Notes: generated by a model not told the origin, from the sequence alone. A stretch of DNA of 64,000 nt from an uncultured Prevotellaceae bacterium (GCA_900315095.1 OMXS01000001.1:62001-126000), one strand, 5' to 3'; shown: positions 18,249-27,354, counted from the stretch's first letter. Numbers and translations are program-made.

Positions 18249-19271
18249 TTAATTCACCATATGCCATTCTGGCTGCAACTGAACGGTCTCTCCGAGTGCG
18301 CCATTGTCGAGCATTGTCATTGCATCTTCGTACGGAATGTCCTTGCCATCCTTACTGCATTTAGTCTCCATGAGCTTTCCTTCCATGTCATACTGCTCGT
18401 TTACGGTGAACGAATAGTCTGCCTGGCTGTTCTTGAGGACGGTATATGACGACATATGACAGCCCGTTCCGCAGCTGCCCTGCACGCCTACGCCATGCTC
18501 GTAATAGACCAAATTACTGCGCGAATCAGCCATTTCGAGCAACTTCGCCTTTCCGCTTGCGATGGAGAACACAGCATTGTATTCTGGCTCTAATGAGGTG
18601 GCGCACAGTTCAGGCTTTCCGTCGCGGTCGATGTCAACAAGTGCAAAATTGCCGAATGTCACTTTGCCGCCGTCAATCTTCGATGCCTGGCTGTTCATAT
18701 CGGCAATATACTTGTTTATGTCGAACCCTACGATGAACTTAGCATCCTCAACATAGGTGCGCATGTTCACAAGCAGGTCGCTCTCGCCGTTGAAGATGGT
18801 ATTCACTCGCCATTGGCCATCTTCCACTTTCATCAGCCAAATAACATCTTCGCCTTCACTCTCATTGTCTTTCAGCGTGAACGACACTCTCGCCATACCG
18901 TTCGGGAGAATCTCTGCCTTGATGTCTTCTGCTGTTACCTTTTCTCCATAGAACTCAAAACTCCAAGGGTTAAAACCGTCGGCATAGAACCCCTCGTCGC
19001 GGCGTTGATCAACCATCTCTAGTTTCTGCATGGTCTGCTGCCACTCTTTTGTTCCAAACTTCTCATCGAGCCACGGTTCGCCCTCTTTGCGGTTGTTTAA
19101 ATAATCATAAACAGCCTTCACCTGCTTCACTACAGCCTCCTCGTTGTTAAGACTTTCTGGAATTTCTGTTTTCTGTTGGATTAGGTTATTGGCGTTTGCT
19201 GCCATTTCCTTAGATTTGTTTCCGCATGCAATCAATGCTGCTATAGCGGCGATAAAGATTATTTTTTTCAT
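18249..19271 (-). CDS. Lipoprotein with DUF3828-like region and Asp-rich loop, unknown function
   Basis: A 340-residue predicted lipoprotein. The signal peptide ends in the lipobox ALIAC (Cys16). Residues 40-175 resemble the small alpha/beta DUF3828-type fold. A later section carries the metal-loop-like DIDRDGKPELC near residue 219, the style seen in VCBS/FG-GAP-like modules, and a Cys-rich GSCGTGCHMSS near 265. I do not recognise a specific function. The lipoprotein at 53492 has the same DxDxDGxxE loop style and may be a distant relative. It is monocistronic. Confidence 0.75.
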   Translation of the reverse strand: MKKIIFIAAIAALIACGNKSKEMAANANNLIQQKTEIPESLNNEEAVVKQVKAVYDYLNNRKEGEPWLDEKFGTKEWQQTMQKLEMVDQRRDEGFYADGFNPWSFEFYGEKVTAEDIKAEILPNGMARVSFTLKDNESEGEDVIWLMKVEDGQWRVNTIFNGESDLLVNMRTYVEDAKFIVGFDINKYIADMNSQASKIDGGKVTFGNFALVDIDRDGKPELCATSLEPEYNAVFSIASGKAKLLEMADSRSNLVYYEHGVGVQGSCGTGCHMSSYTVLKNSQADYSFTVNEQYDMEGKLMETKCSKDGKDIPYEDAMTMLDNGALGETVQLQPEWHMVN

Positions 19272-19304
19272 ATTTGTGTTTGTTTAGGTAGTAATTCTTA
19301 TATA

Positions 19305-19378
19305 ATATTGAACGTTGAACGAGATAGATTATTATAAAAAATAATTGAATCTTCGTCCAACGTTCAACATTCAACGGT
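19305..19378. repeat. Imperfect inverted repeat of GAACGTTGAAC type
   Basis: TTGAACGTTGAACGAG near 19307 pairs with CGTCCAACGTTCAACATTCAAC near 19354 across an AT-rich centre. It lies between the rnc stop and the lipoprotein start. Confidence 0.6.
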
Positions 19379-19389
19379 TAACAAACCGT

Positions 19390-20436
19390 TCAGCAATTGA
19401 ACGCAGCTGCCTCTGCTGCTGCAATGATTTCCTCACGCGAAAGTTCTGCCTTGCTCATTGATATGTCTGAGAGGTCGAACTCGTCGTTGTCGCTTTGTTG
19501 TTCAGTCGCCTGCCTGTTGTTCTTCTTCACCTCTGTTTTGGGTGTCGTCTCATTATTATCGATAACACTCTGGTTAACTTTGTCCTCGTTGCCGTTGTTT
19601 GAGAGGATAAAGTCTTGCTTCATTTCCTGCTCTGGCACTCCCACAGGTTCCTCTTCCATCTTTGTTCGCGCCGATTTTGCAGCGAAGATAGAGTCGATAA
19701 ATCGTGGTTGCTTGCGCAGACGACTTAGTGTCAGGCGGCTTGCTTGCTGCTGGCTCTCCTTCTTAGAGTACCCCTTCCCCATGTCACCTTCTACTCCTTC
19801 AAGCACCGTCACATAGCAGAATGTTGGGTTACCGTCTTGGTCTTTTTCGCTCTTCACCAGCTTGAACTCGAGTTTCACCTTGTTTTTCTGACTCCATTCT
19901 ATCAGTTTCGACTTGAAGTTTACTTCCTTGTAAGCCACCTTGTCGATATTTATGAGTTGCGCCAATATGCGCTTCTCCATGAAACGCATACAGGCGTCGT
20001 AGCCTCTGTCCAGATAGATTGCGCCCACAAGTGCCTCGAAGGCGTTACCGCCCATGTAGTTGTTGTGGCTGGTATTTGTGCGTGACGACTGTATCAGACG
20101 GTTTATTCCCATCTCTTCTGCAAGGCGGTTGAGCGTTTCTCGCTGCACTATCTTTGAGCGGGTGTTAGTGAGAAAACCCTCACGTTTGCCCTCAAAGTGA
20201 TTAAATACGATATGCCCCACCACGGAGTCGAGCACCGCATCTCCGAGAAACTCCAGTCGCTCGTTGTTTACGGGACGTCCTTTCTCGTTACGGCTGCGCA
20301 TGCTCTTGTGCATCAGTGCCGTCTTGTAGTAGTCTATTTTGCGGGGATAGAACCCGAAGATATCGTAAAGAGCCGAAAAAAGCTCCTTCTCCTTGCGGAA
20401 AGGGAGCTTTATCCTGTCAATTAGATTATTCAGCAT
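19390..20436 (-). CDS. rnc: Ribonuclease III with long C-terminal tail
   Basis: RNase III cuts double-stranded RNA, including rRNA precursors. From Met at 20436 the protein has 348 residues. The signature NERLEFLGDAVLD is at 58-70, the second acidic site is in NAFEALVGAIYLDRG, and a dsRNA-binding domain lies at about 170-240. A tail of about 100 residues, rich in Glu, Asn and Ser, follows; E. coli RNase III (226 residues) lacks it. An upstream in-frame Met at 20469 is possible, but MLNNLIDRIK at 20436 gives the usual short N-terminus and overlaps the fabF stop by 11 bases. It is last in acpP-fabF-rnc. Confidence 0.93.
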   Translation of the reverse strand: MLNNLIDRIKLPFRKEKELFSALYDIFGFYPRKIDYYKTALMHKSMRSRNEKGRPVNNERLEFLGDAVLDSVVGHIVFNHFEGKREGFLTNTRSKIVQRETLNRLAEEMGINRLIQSSRTNTSHNNYMGGNAFEALVGAIYLDRGYDACMRFMEKRILAQLINIDKVAYKEVNFKSKLIEWSQKNKVKLEFKLVKSEKDQDGNPTFCYVTVLEGVEGDMGKGYSKKESQQQASRLTLSRLRKQPRFIDSIFAAKSARTKMEEEPVGVPEQEMKQDFILSNNGNEDKVNQSVIDNNETTPKTEVKKNNRQATEQQSDNDEFDLSDISMSKAELSREEIIAAAEAAAFNC

Positions 20437-21688
20437 ACTTCTTGAAGACAACACATGCGTTGTGACCACCGAAACCGAAAGTGTTGCTTATTGCAGCACG
20501 AACCTCGCGCTTCTGAGCCTTGTTGAAGGTGAAGTTGAGGTTGTAGTCGATTTCCTCGTCCTTATCGTCCTCATCATGATTGATGGTAGGAGGCACGATG
20601 TCATTCTTCACAGAGAGCACAGCAACCATTGCCTCAACTGCTCCTGCTGCACCGAGCAGGTGACCAGTCATTGACTTTGTAGAGCTGATATTCAGTTTGT
20701 ATGCAGCGTCACCAAACACTTCCTTGATGGCCTTCACCTCAGAGATGTCGCCCACATGTGTTGATGTGCCGTGCACATTGATGTAGTCGATGTCCTCTGG
20801 CTTGAGGTTTGCATCCTCAAGTGCTGCCTCCATAACGAGTTTCGCACCGAGTCCCTCAGGGTGAGAAGCGGTGATGTGATAAGCGTCACCGCTCATTCCC
20901 TCGCCAACCATCTCAGCATATATCTTCGCACCACGAGCCTTAGCATGCTCCAGTTCTTCGAGAATGAGGCATCCTGCACCCTCTGCCATCACGAAACCGT
21001 CGCGACTTGCGCTGAACGGACGGCTGGCACGAGCTGGGTCGTCGTTGCGTGTTGAAAGTGCATGCATAGCATTGAATCCTCCCACACCACACTCGCAAAC
21101 AGCAGCCTCTGCGCCTCCTGCTACGATAGCATTGGCTTTGCCCAGACGGATAAGGTTGAATGCATCAGCAAGAGCGTTGCTCGAAGAAGCACACGCACTA
21201 GTTGTTGCGTAGTTAGGTCCGTGGAATCCGAATTTTATAGAAATGTGACCAGCAGCGATGTCGCTGATCATCTTTGGAATGAAGAACGGGCTGAACTTCG
21301 GACCGTTCTCAACATTCTGACCGAAGTAAATCACTTCGTCCTGGAATGTCTTGATACCGCCGATACCGACACCGTAAACCACTCCTATTCTGTTCTTGTC
21401 GACTTTCTCTAAATCCATGCCGCTGTCCTCCACTGCCTGAATGGCACTGGCAAGAGCGAACTGTGAATAAATGTCAAGTTTGCGTGCTTCCTTGCGATCG
21501 AGATACTGACTTACGTCGAATCCCTTTACTTCGCAAGCAAATTGTGTCTTGAACTTAGAGATATCGAATTTCGTGATGGTTGCTGCGCCGCTCTTTCCAG
21601 CGAGGAGGTTATTCCATGTCTCCTCAGGGTTAAGACCAACAGGTGTAACGGCACCCAGTCCTGTCACTACTACTCTTTTTAACTCCAT
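20426..21688 (-). CDS. fabF: 3-oxoacyl-ACP synthase II
   Basis: The condensing enzyme of fatty-acid elongation (KASII), acting on malonyl-ACP and acyl-ACP in the cytoplasm. It has 420 residues from MELKRVVVTGLGAVTPVG. The Cys-His-His triad is Cys166 (TSACASSS), His306 (VHGTSTHVGD) and His343 (MTGHLLGAAGA), with the KSMTGH lysine present. Upstream in-frame codons back to 21769 run through an inverted repeat and are not family sequence, so 21688 is the start. It sits between acpP and rnc, the usual Bacteroidales order. Confidence 0.96.
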   Translation of the reverse strand: MELKRVVVTGLGAVTPVGLNPEETWNNLLAGKSGAATITKFDISKFKTQFACEVKGFDVSQYLDRKEARKLDIYSQFALASAIQAVEDSGMDLEKVDKNRIGVVYGVGIGGIKTFQDEVIYFGQNVENGPKFSPFFIPKMISDIAAGHISIKFGFHGPNYATTSACASSSNALADAFNLIRLGKANAIVAGGAEAAVCECGVGGFNAMHALSTRNDDPARASRPFSASRDGFVMAEGAGCLILEELEHAKARGAKIYAEMVGEGMSGDAYHITASHPEGLGAKLVMEAALEDANLKPEDIDYINVHGTSTHVGDISEVKAIKEVFGDAAYKLNISSTKSMTGHLLGAAGAVEAMVAVLSVKNDIVPPTINHDEDDKDEEIDYNLNFTFNKAQKREVRAAISNTFGFGGHNACVVFKKYAE

Positions 21689-21694
21689 TATATA

Positions 21695-21795
21695 AAAAAA
21701 ATGATTGATAATGGATAATTGATAATTGACAACGATTTGCCGCCTAAGTGACAACAAACAAATTATCAATTGTCAATTATCAATTATCAATCTGT
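21695..21795. repeat. Inverted repeat of GATAATTGATAATTGAC type
   Basis: ATGGATAATTGATAATTGAC (about 21711) is complementary to GTCAATTATCAATTATCAAT (about 21771). The pair forms a long weak AT hairpin between acpP and fabF and may set relative expression in the operon. Confidence 0.7.
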
Positions 21796-21806
21796 TTTAA
21801 ATAAAA

Positions 21807-22043
21807 TTATTTCTGGTTGTCCTCAATGTACTTGATAGCGTCGCCAACGGTACCGATCTTCTCTGCCTGATCGTCTGGAATAGAGATGTTGAACTCCTTC
21901 TCGAACTCCATAATCAACTCTACAGTATCCAAAGAGTCTGCACCAAGGTCGTTTGTGAAGCTTGCTTCTGGCTTAACCTCTTCTTCATTAACACCGAGTT
22001 TCTCAACGATGATGTCCTTTACTTTAGATTCAATTTCTGACAT
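21807..22043 (-). CDS. acpP: Acyl carrier protein
   Basis: A 78-residue acidic carrier for fatty-acid synthesis. Phosphopantetheine is attached at Ser37 in the invariant [12 protein letters not shown] motif. The rest ([17 protein letters not shown] and a C-terminal [11 protein letters not shown]) is typical of Bacteroidales ACPs. First gene of acpP-fabF-rnc. Confidence 0.97.
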   Translation of the reverse strand: MSEIESKVKDIIVEKLGVNEEEVKPEASFTNDLGADSLDTVELIMEFEKEFNISIPDDQAEKIGTVGDAIKYIEDNQK

Positions 22044-22096
22044 AATTGTAAAATTTAAAATGTTAATAATATTCTCTAATATTTAAAAATCGGGTG

Positions 22097-22128
22097 CAAA
22101 GGAACAAATTTTTATTTAAGTGTGCAAA
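22097..22128 (-). promoter_or_regulatory. Candidate promoter of acpP-fabF-rnc
   Basis: Minus-strand TTTG (22125-22128), a 20-bp spacer and TTCCTTTG (22097-22104), one mismatch to TAnnTTTG. The leader would be about 45 bases. Confidence 0.55.
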
Positions 22129-22206
22129 TAATTTATCGAAAAAAACACTCTACATTGCACAAACCACCCCTAAGTGTGCAACTTTTTGATGTTTTTTTCT
22201 AAAAAC

Positions 22207-22237
22207 TTTGTCATTTAAAAATAAATATATATATTTG
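22207..22237 (+). promoter_or_regulatory. Promoter of the DUF4254-GT9-HD gene cluster
   Basis: TTTG at 22207-22210, a 19-bp spacer and TATATTTG at 22230-22237, 26 bp before the ATG at 22264. Confidence 0.8.
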
Positions 22238-22263
22238 CATCAAAACTAAAAAACACAAAGAAA

Positions 22264-22869
22264 ATGTCATTTACACAACTCTGTAACAATATTTTCAACA
22301 AGGCAATTAACGATTACCATGTTACCGACAACGTTGATACCCCCATCAACAATCCGTATGACCGCGACTCAATAGAAAACAGGCTCTACCTGAAGTGCTG
22401 GATAGATACTGTGCAATGGCATTACGAGGACATCATCCGCGACCCGCACATCGAACCAATAGATGCTCTGCAACTGAAAAGACGCATAGACAGAAGCAAT
22501 CAGGACCGCACCGACCTCGTGGAACAGATAGACAGTTATTTCCGACAGAAATACTGCGACGTGACGCCGCTGCCCGAGGCAAGGCTTAACACCGAGAGTC
22601 CTGCATGGGCAATAGACAGGCTCAGCATTCTCGCGCTGAAAATCTATCACATGAAGGAACAGGCTGAGCGCACCGATGCCTCAGAAGAGCACAAACAACG
22701 ATGCGCACAGAAACTTGCGGTGTTGCTCGAGCAACAGGTGGACCTTTCCACCGCCATCGACCAGCTGCTCGATGACATTGAAGCGGGAAAGATTTACATG
22801 AAAGTATATCGCCAGATGAAGATGTACAACGACCCTGCCACCAATCCTGTACTCTACGGCAAGAAATAA
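22264..22869 (+). CDS. DUF4254 domain protein
   Basis: A 201-residue soluble, mostly helical protein. The N-terminal NNIFNKAINDYHVTDNVDTP, the middle LYLKCWIDTVQWHYEDIIRDP and the NTESPAWAIDRLSILALKIYHM block fit DUF4254, a Bacteroidetes family of unknown function. It typically lies directly upstream of a family 9 glycosyltransferase, as here (5 bp to the next start). A role alongside LPS inner-core assembly is inferred from this linkage only. It is first in a run of five same-strand genes. Confidence 0.82.
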   Translation: MSFTQLCNNIFNKAINDYHVTDNVDTPINNPYDRDSIENRLYLKCWIDTVQWHYEDIIRDPHIEPIDALQLKRRIDRSNQDRTDLVEQIDSYFRQKYCDVTPLPEARLNTESPAWAIDRLSILALKIYHMKEQAERTDASEEHKQRCAQKLAVLLEQQVDLSTAIDQLLDDIEAGKIYMKVYRQMKMYNDPATNPVLYGKK

Positions 22870-22874
22870 TACCG

Positions 22875-23936
22875 ATGAAGACAGAACATCTGCTGATAAT
22901 TCGATTCTCCGCTCTTGGCGACGTGGCAATGACCGTGCCCGTAGTGAGTGCTTTGGCGCGCCAATATCCCGACTTGCGTATTACTGTGCTCAGCCGGTCG
23001 TTTATGCGGCCGCTGTTTGAGGACATTGCACCCAATGTTGGGTTTATGGGCGCCGACTTAAAGAAAGAATATCACGGCATCAGAGGCCTTAACGCTCTTT
23101 ACAGGCGACTAGTGGCGAAAAACTTCACCGCTGTTGCCGACCTTCACAACGTGCTGCGTTCAAGTTATCTGCGTATGAGGTTTAATGTTGCACGCTATCG
23201 TGTGGAACACATCGACAAAAACCGTAAGGGCAGACGCATGTTGACGCGTAAGGAAGGCAAGCAAATGGTGCCGCAGCAATCGTCGTTCGAGAAATATGCC
23301 GACGTGTTCGCACGCTTGGGGTATCCCGTGAAACTGGATTTTGTCTCAATCTTCCCACCCGAAGGGGGACCGATGCAAGAGATTGCTGATGTCATTGGCG
23401 AGAAGAAAGAGTCTGACACATGGATTGGCGTGGCTCCTTTTGCCGCCCATGATGGCAAAATTTATCCGCTGGGGAAAACATTAGAAGTGATTAAGTTGCT
23501 ATTGGGCAAGCATCCTTCAGCACGTATCTTCCTATTCGGTGGCGGAGAAAACGAGCTGGCAGAGATGGAGAAGTGGGCAAAAGAGATGCCTGAGTGTACT
23601 GTGGTGCCTCAAGTGCTGAAAGGTTTTCGCAAAGAACTGATACTTATGAGTCATCTCGACGTGATGCTGTCAATGGACAGCGCCAATATGCATCTTGCAT
23701 CACTCGTTGCAATTCCCGTGGTAAGTGTATGGGGTGCTACACATCCTTATGCCGGATTTACGGGATGGAACCAGAGCGAAGAGAACTGCATTCAGACCGA
23801 CTTACCTTGCCGTCCGTGCAGCATCTACGGCAACCGCCCCTGTCTGCGCGGCGACTATGCGTGCCTCAACAACATCACACCTCAACGCATTGCAGACAGA
23901 ATTGAGAAGACGCTGAACACTCGCACAAAACAATAA
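22875..23936 (+). CDS. GT9 family (heptosyltransferase-like) glycosyltransferase
   Basis: A 353-residue GT-B fold enzyme of CAZy family 9, which contains ADP-heptose:LPS heptosyltransferases I-III. The N-terminal LLIIRFSALGDVAMTVPVVSAL is the family hallmark. The C-terminal donor-site region shows a MSMDSANMHLASLVAIPVVSVWGATHP block and a Cys cluster (CIQTDLPCRPCSIYG). It likely adds a sugar to lipid A-core at the cytoplasmic face of the inner membrane. The exact acceptor cannot be read from sequence. Confidence 0.88.
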   Translation: MKTEHLLIIRFSALGDVAMTVPVVSALARQYPDLRITVLSRSFMRPLFEDIAPNVGFMGADLKKEYHGIRGLNALYRRLVAKNFTAVADLHNVLRSSYLRMRFNVARYRVEHIDKNRKGRRMLTRKEGKQMVPQQSSFEKYADVFARLGYPVKLDFVSIFPPEGGPMQEIADVIGEKKESDTWIGVAPFAAHDGKIYPLGKTLEVIKLLLGKHPSARIFLFGGGENELAEMEKWAKEMPECTVVPQVLKGFRKELILMSHLDVMLSMDSANMHLASLVAIPVVSVWGATHPYAGFTGWNQSEENCIQTDLPCRPCSIYGNRPCLRGDYACLNNITPQRIADRIEKTLNTRTKQ

Positions 23937-23978
23937 ACGAAGATTATTCTCTATGCCGGAACTTCCGGAAAGAACACC

Positions 23979-24635
23979 ATGTCACCAGAAGAATTCCAGA
24001 AGATAATTGCCGACAACGCCGAAACAATAAACGCAATAAAAGACTCGGCGCATAATCTGCACGCCAATGTAAACCAGCATTACGATGGCACGCTTCCCTA
24101 TGGGTTCCACCTTGATATGGTTGCTGACTCTATATATAAATATGGTGACGAGGTGTGCGCCGACGCCGACGATGTGCTGCCGCTGTTCTTCGGGGCATAC
24201 TATCATGACAGCATCGAGGATGCACGACTCACTTATAACGATGTCATTGCAGAAGCTTTGCGGTTCATGGACAAAAGGCAGGCGTTCATCGCTGCCGAGA
24301 TAGTATATGCTTTGACCAACGACAAAGGTCGCACGCGCGCGCAACGCGCAGGCGCGAAATATTATAGAGGTATACGCAAGACTCCCTATGCCCCATTCAT
24401 GAAACTCGCAGACCGTTTGGCCAACATTACTTATTCATGTCAAGGCAAAAACGAGAACAACTGCCACATGCGCGAGGTGTACCGCAGAGAACTGCCCCAC
24501 TTCCTTGAGGCTATAGATTGCACTCGATGTCCTTCAGAAAACGACAAACGGCATGATTGCCGCTTCTTGCTTCCAAAGAAGATGATTGAAAGAATAGAAA
24601 ACATAATCAATAGTTCCATATCAAATGAAAACTAG
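23979..24635 (+). CDS. HD-domain phosphohydrolase resembling the SpoT/MESH1 hydrolase domain
   Basis: A 218-residue HD-superfamily protein. The metal ligands appear as YGFHLDMVAD (His at about 42), YYHDSIEDAR (HD and ED at about 74-79) and KLADRLANI (Asp at about 143), the spacing seen in (p)ppGpp hydrolases. A separate Cys-rich tail (CTRCPSENDKRHDC) has no counterpart in MESH1. It may hydrolyse ppGpp or another nucleotide; no synthetase domain is present. The stop overlaps the next gene by 11 bases, indicating an operon. Confidence 0.78.
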   Translation: MSPEEFQKIIADNAETINAIKDSAHNLHANVNQHYDGTLPYGFHLDMVADSIYKYGDEVCADADDVLPLFFGAYYHDSIEDARLTYNDVIAEALRFMDKRQAFIAAEIVYALTNDKGRTRAQRAGAKYYRGIRKTPYAPFMKLADRLANITYSCQGKNENNCHMREVYRRELPHFLEAIDCTRCPSENDKRHDCRFLLPKKMIERIENIINSSISNEN

Positions 24636-25527
24636 AATACTAAGCATAATATCTGTCATCATGCTCGCCTTGCCCCTTTCAGCACAGGTACAGCAGGGCT
24701 ATGTCAAGACTCTCGGCCGTCCTGGCGTTCCAGGAAAACCGTTGCAAGGAGTGACGGTGCGGGTGAGAGGCGTAATGAATGCCCTCGTCAGCGATGCCAA
24801 TGGCAGCTTCAAGATACAGGCAACAGGAAAGAAAGACGGTGACGCAATCATCATAAACAGCGTTCGCAAGAACGGCTACGAACTGAAAGACAAGGACATC
24901 GTAGGACGCAACATTGTGTTCTCCTCGCGCGTACCTATTCAATTAGTAATGGTGTCGTCTGCACAACTAGCTGCCGACAAGAAACGTATAGAGGACAATG
25001 CATACAAGGTGGCTGAGACAAACTATAAGAAGAAATTGGCAGCTCTGGATAAGCAAAAGAAGCAGAACGAGCTGTCTTCAAAAGACTACGAGAAACAACT
25101 GCAAGAACTGGAGGCTCGCTATGAGAACTATATGGCTCTTGTGGGAGATATGGCTGAGAGATATGCGCTTACCGACTACGACAATCTCGACTCCATCGAT
25201 GCTCAGATAAACATTTGCATCGAGAATGGAGAACTTGACAAAGCCGACTCGCTTATCCATACCGTGTTCGACCCTACAACGGTGCTTCAACGCAACCGCG
25301 ATGCTAAGGCAGAAGTGGCCGAACGCATGAGGATTGCTCAAGAAGCCATCGACAAAGCACTTGCAGACAAAGAACAACTGCAACAGAATATAGAATATGC
25401 CGAGAAACTTGCAGAGAACTGCGAAAGTCTCGCCGAAGAATACCGCAGGCAGGGAATGGAAGAGAAGGCACAAGAGAACCTTAACCATGCTCAAGAACTG
25501 CGCAAACTGATTGAAAGCCTTCGCTAA
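24625..25527 (+). CDS. Exported protein with carboxypeptidase-regulatory-like domain and coiled coil
   Basis: A 300-residue secreted protein. The signal peptide spans 1-20 (ALPLSAQ). Residues 24-110 form a beta-sandwich of the carboxypeptidase D regulatory-like type (GKPLQGVTVRVRGVMNALVSDANGSFKI). From about 115 to the end it is a long charged coiled coil (heptads of Leu, Ala and Glu). It probably sits in the periplasm or outer membrane as a structural or partner protein. The start overlaps the HD gene, and a papain-like lipoprotein follows after 51 bp. Confidence 0.75.
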   Translation: MKTRILSIISVIMLALPLSAQVQQGYVKTLGRPGVPGKPLQGVTVRVRGVMNALVSDANGSFKIQATGKKDGDAIIINSVRKNGYELKDKDIVGRNIVFSSRVPIQLVMVSSAQLAADKKRIEDNAYKVAETNYKKKLAALDKQKKQNELSSKDYEKQLQELEARYENYMALVGDMAERYALTDYDNLDSIDAQINICIENGELDKADSLIHTVFDPTTVLQRNRDAKAEVAERMRIAQEAIDKALADKEQLQQNIEYAEKLAENCESLAEEYRRQGMEEKAQENLNHAQELRKLIESLR

Positions 25528-25578
25528 CAGTTTCCTTATCCCGTATCGCACGATGCTATCGTTCGCAACAAAAAACCC

Positions 25579-26607
25579 ATGCCCAGAACAATAACAGCCA
25601 TAGTAATACTTGCCCTCGTTCTTCTTAATTCATGCACCCAGAAGAAAGAGAGCAAGTTGACGCCAGAGAATTTCCAAACAGAAATCCTGCTGCCCACCAC
25701 CCCTGTGAAAGACCAAGGCAGCAGTTCGCTGTGCTGGGCATATGCTATGCTTGCAACAATAGAGACAGAACATATAGTGCAAGGCGACTCACTAAATCTA
25801 AGCACCACTTTCCTAGCTCGTCACTTGCTCGAAGATCAACTCGAGCACATCTATTTGTCATCTGCTGAAGACAAGAGAATGACTATAACCACTCGAGGTA
25901 TGGCTGGCGATGCCCTATGGTTGATGGAAACCTACGGCGCAATGCCATACGACACGTGGCACGACCGCGCCGATTATAAATTGCTGTGCCGTAAACTGCA
26001 ACAAATGGCTAAGGCTGCAGCAGTACATAAGACAGGACTAAAGAAAATGCTCGATGATGCCGAACCCGTAATGAACCAGCAGATGGGACCGAAGAAAGGC
26101 AGCGTTTACATGCTCGGCTCAGAATACACACCTCTCGAGTTTGCGCACAGTCTTTTCCGACATGGAGAATACGAGGCGTTAACAAGTTTCACCCATCATC
26201 ACTATGGCGAGCGCATTTCGCTCGAAGTGCCCGATAACCGATACGGCAACACCATGCTCAACGTGCCTCTCGACACACTAGTACAACGTATTGTCACAGA
26301 ACTCCGCAACAATCATCCAGTATGTTGGGAGGGTGACACCAGTAATCCCGGCTTCTCATTCAGCAGAGGGACAGCTATATTTGAAAACAATGTTGACGCG
26401 GCAAAACGACAGGAAGCATTTGAGAACCGCCAAACAACCGACGACCACTGCATGGCTATCGTAGGACTTGCCCGCGACAAGAAAGGCACTCTCTACTTCT
26501 TCTGCAAAAACTCATGGGGCATAGACAACCCCTACGGCGGATTCATGTACATGAGCGAAAACTATCTTCGTATGTACACGCTTGCTGTATGGATGAAGGT
26601 GTTTTAA
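25579..26607 (+). CDS. Papain-like (C1 family) cysteine peptidase lipoprotein
   Basis: A 342-residue predicted lipoprotein (lipobox LLNSC, Cys19) with a bleomycin-hydrolase/aminopeptidase C-like fold. The catalytic residues are Cys52 (GSSSLCWAYA), His290 (TDDHCMAIVG) and Asn311 (CKNSWG), with the preceding PVKDQG supplying the oxyanion Gln. All are intact, so it should be active outside the cytoplasm. Substrate unknown; the neighbouring coiled-coil secreted protein is a possible partner. Bacteroidales C1 enzymes of this type include toxin- and bacteriocin-processing members, but nothing here proves such a role. Confidence 0.85.
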   Translation: MPRTITAIVILALVLLNSCTQKKESKLTPENFQTEILLPTTPVKDQGSSSLCWAYAMLATIETEHIVQGDSLNLSTTFLARHLLEDQLEHIYLSSAEDKRMTITTRGMAGDALWLMETYGAMPYDTWHDRADYKLLCRKLQQMAKAAAVHKTGLKKMLDDAEPVMNQQMGPKKGSVYMLGSEYTPLEFAHSLFRHGEYEALTSFTHHHYGERISLEVPDNRYGNTMLNVPLDTLVQRIVTELRNNHPVCWEGDTSNPGFSFSRGTAIFENNVDAAKRQEAFENRQTTDDHCMAIVGLARDKKGTLYFFCKNSWGIDNPYGGFMYMSENYLRMYTLAVWMKVF

Positions 26608-26751
26608 GTTATCAAAGAAAGAAACTACTGTTTTTTTTTCAGCAATCCTATTCTTACATTTTACGTTTTTCGTCTTGTAAAATGTACACACCTTTAATTA
26701 TCTATTAGAATAATAAGCATCAGATTGCCTAAAATGGCATGAAATCAAGTG

Positions 26752-26872
26752 ATTTGCGACAAATAATGATGGCCTTTCCCCGTTTTGTCGCAAATCCGAG
26801 CGTTTGTCGCAACAAACGAAATAGAAATGAGGCATTTTATTATGCACCAGCGAAAAAAGGACATTATCTTTG
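26752..26872 (+). promoter_or_regulatory. Regulatory module A: three GCGACA/TGTCGC sites and promoter
   Basis: ATTTGCGACAAAT (26752-26764), TTTTGTCGCAAAT (26783-26795) and TTTGTCGCAACAAAC (26803-26817) place GCGACA or TGTCGC at 26756, 26786 and 26805. The -7 element TATCTTTG is at 26865-26872, with a weak TATG -33 at 26841-26844. The site spacing of 30 and 49 bp is identical in module B (27612-27730), and the distance to the -7 element differs by one base. The duplicated sites look like operators for one regulator. Confidence 0.8.
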
Positions 26873-26914
26873 CACCAGAAAACAAAAATAAACGAAAAGA
26901 AAAAAGCAAAAGAT

Positions 26915-27106
26915 ATGAAAAAAGTAGTTATCGGAATCATCATGATTTTCCAGGTTGCAGTTTCTCTCGACCTCATCACAACAAACACATCGAGCGAAGA
27001 GAGCATGGGCAGAGCAGAGATTGCTGCTAAGTCTTGCAACACTAGCAACTATATCGAGATTTCCGACTTTAACGAACTTGAAACATACGTTTGCACAAAT
27101 AAGTAA
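26915..27106 (+). CDS. Small secreted peptide, 63 residues, unknown
   Basis: The ATG at 26915 lies 42 bases after the -7 element. The product starts MKKVVIGIIMIFQVAVS, a signal-peptide-like helix with a Lys-Lys head. A polar, acidic mature region with two Cys follows (AAKSCNTSNY and ETYVCTNK at the end). No Ala-x-Ala cleavage site is obvious, so a membrane-anchored or leader-type peptide is also possible. It matches no family I recognise; it is reminiscent in size of the short Bacteroidales precursor peptides (for example the NVEALA type) but lacks their motif. No gene partner is adjacent. An intrinsic terminator follows 170 bases later. Confidence 0.6.
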   Translation: MKKVVIGIIMIFQVAVSLDLITTNTSSEESMGRAEIAAKSCNTSNYIEISDFNELETYVCTNK

Positions 27107-27276
27107 GTGAATAAGTTAGTGAAAGGTTAGATATAAATTCTAGTACATGATATTACACGTTAGGTTATAGGTTTTAAGTTGTATTTATTTGGTTATTAGT
27201 TACTATTAAGGTAAAGTCAATGAATTTCTGACTTGATGGCTTAAGTGCCTGTGAGAGGTATAAAAGTCAAAAAAAT

Positions 27277-27310
27277 GCCGAGACTTCTGAAAAGAAGTCC
27301 CGGCGTTTTC
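27277..27310 (+). terminator. Intrinsic terminator downstream of the 63-residue peptide gene
   Basis: GCCGAGACTTC (27277-27287) pairs with GAAGTCCCGGC (27294-27304), one mismatch, loop TGAAAA, followed by GTTTTC. The long 170-base untranslated stretch before it could itself be functional RNA. Confidence 0.8.
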
Positions 27311-27354
27311 TTTCTGGTAATTGTTACTTGTTAAAATTCTAACGGCATCTTGCC

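Noticed and set aside
26640-26690. Terminator after the papain-like gene (ACATTTTAC...GTAAAATGT)
   Set aside because: The 9-bp AT stem with a 12-base loop is not followed by a T run, so support is weak.
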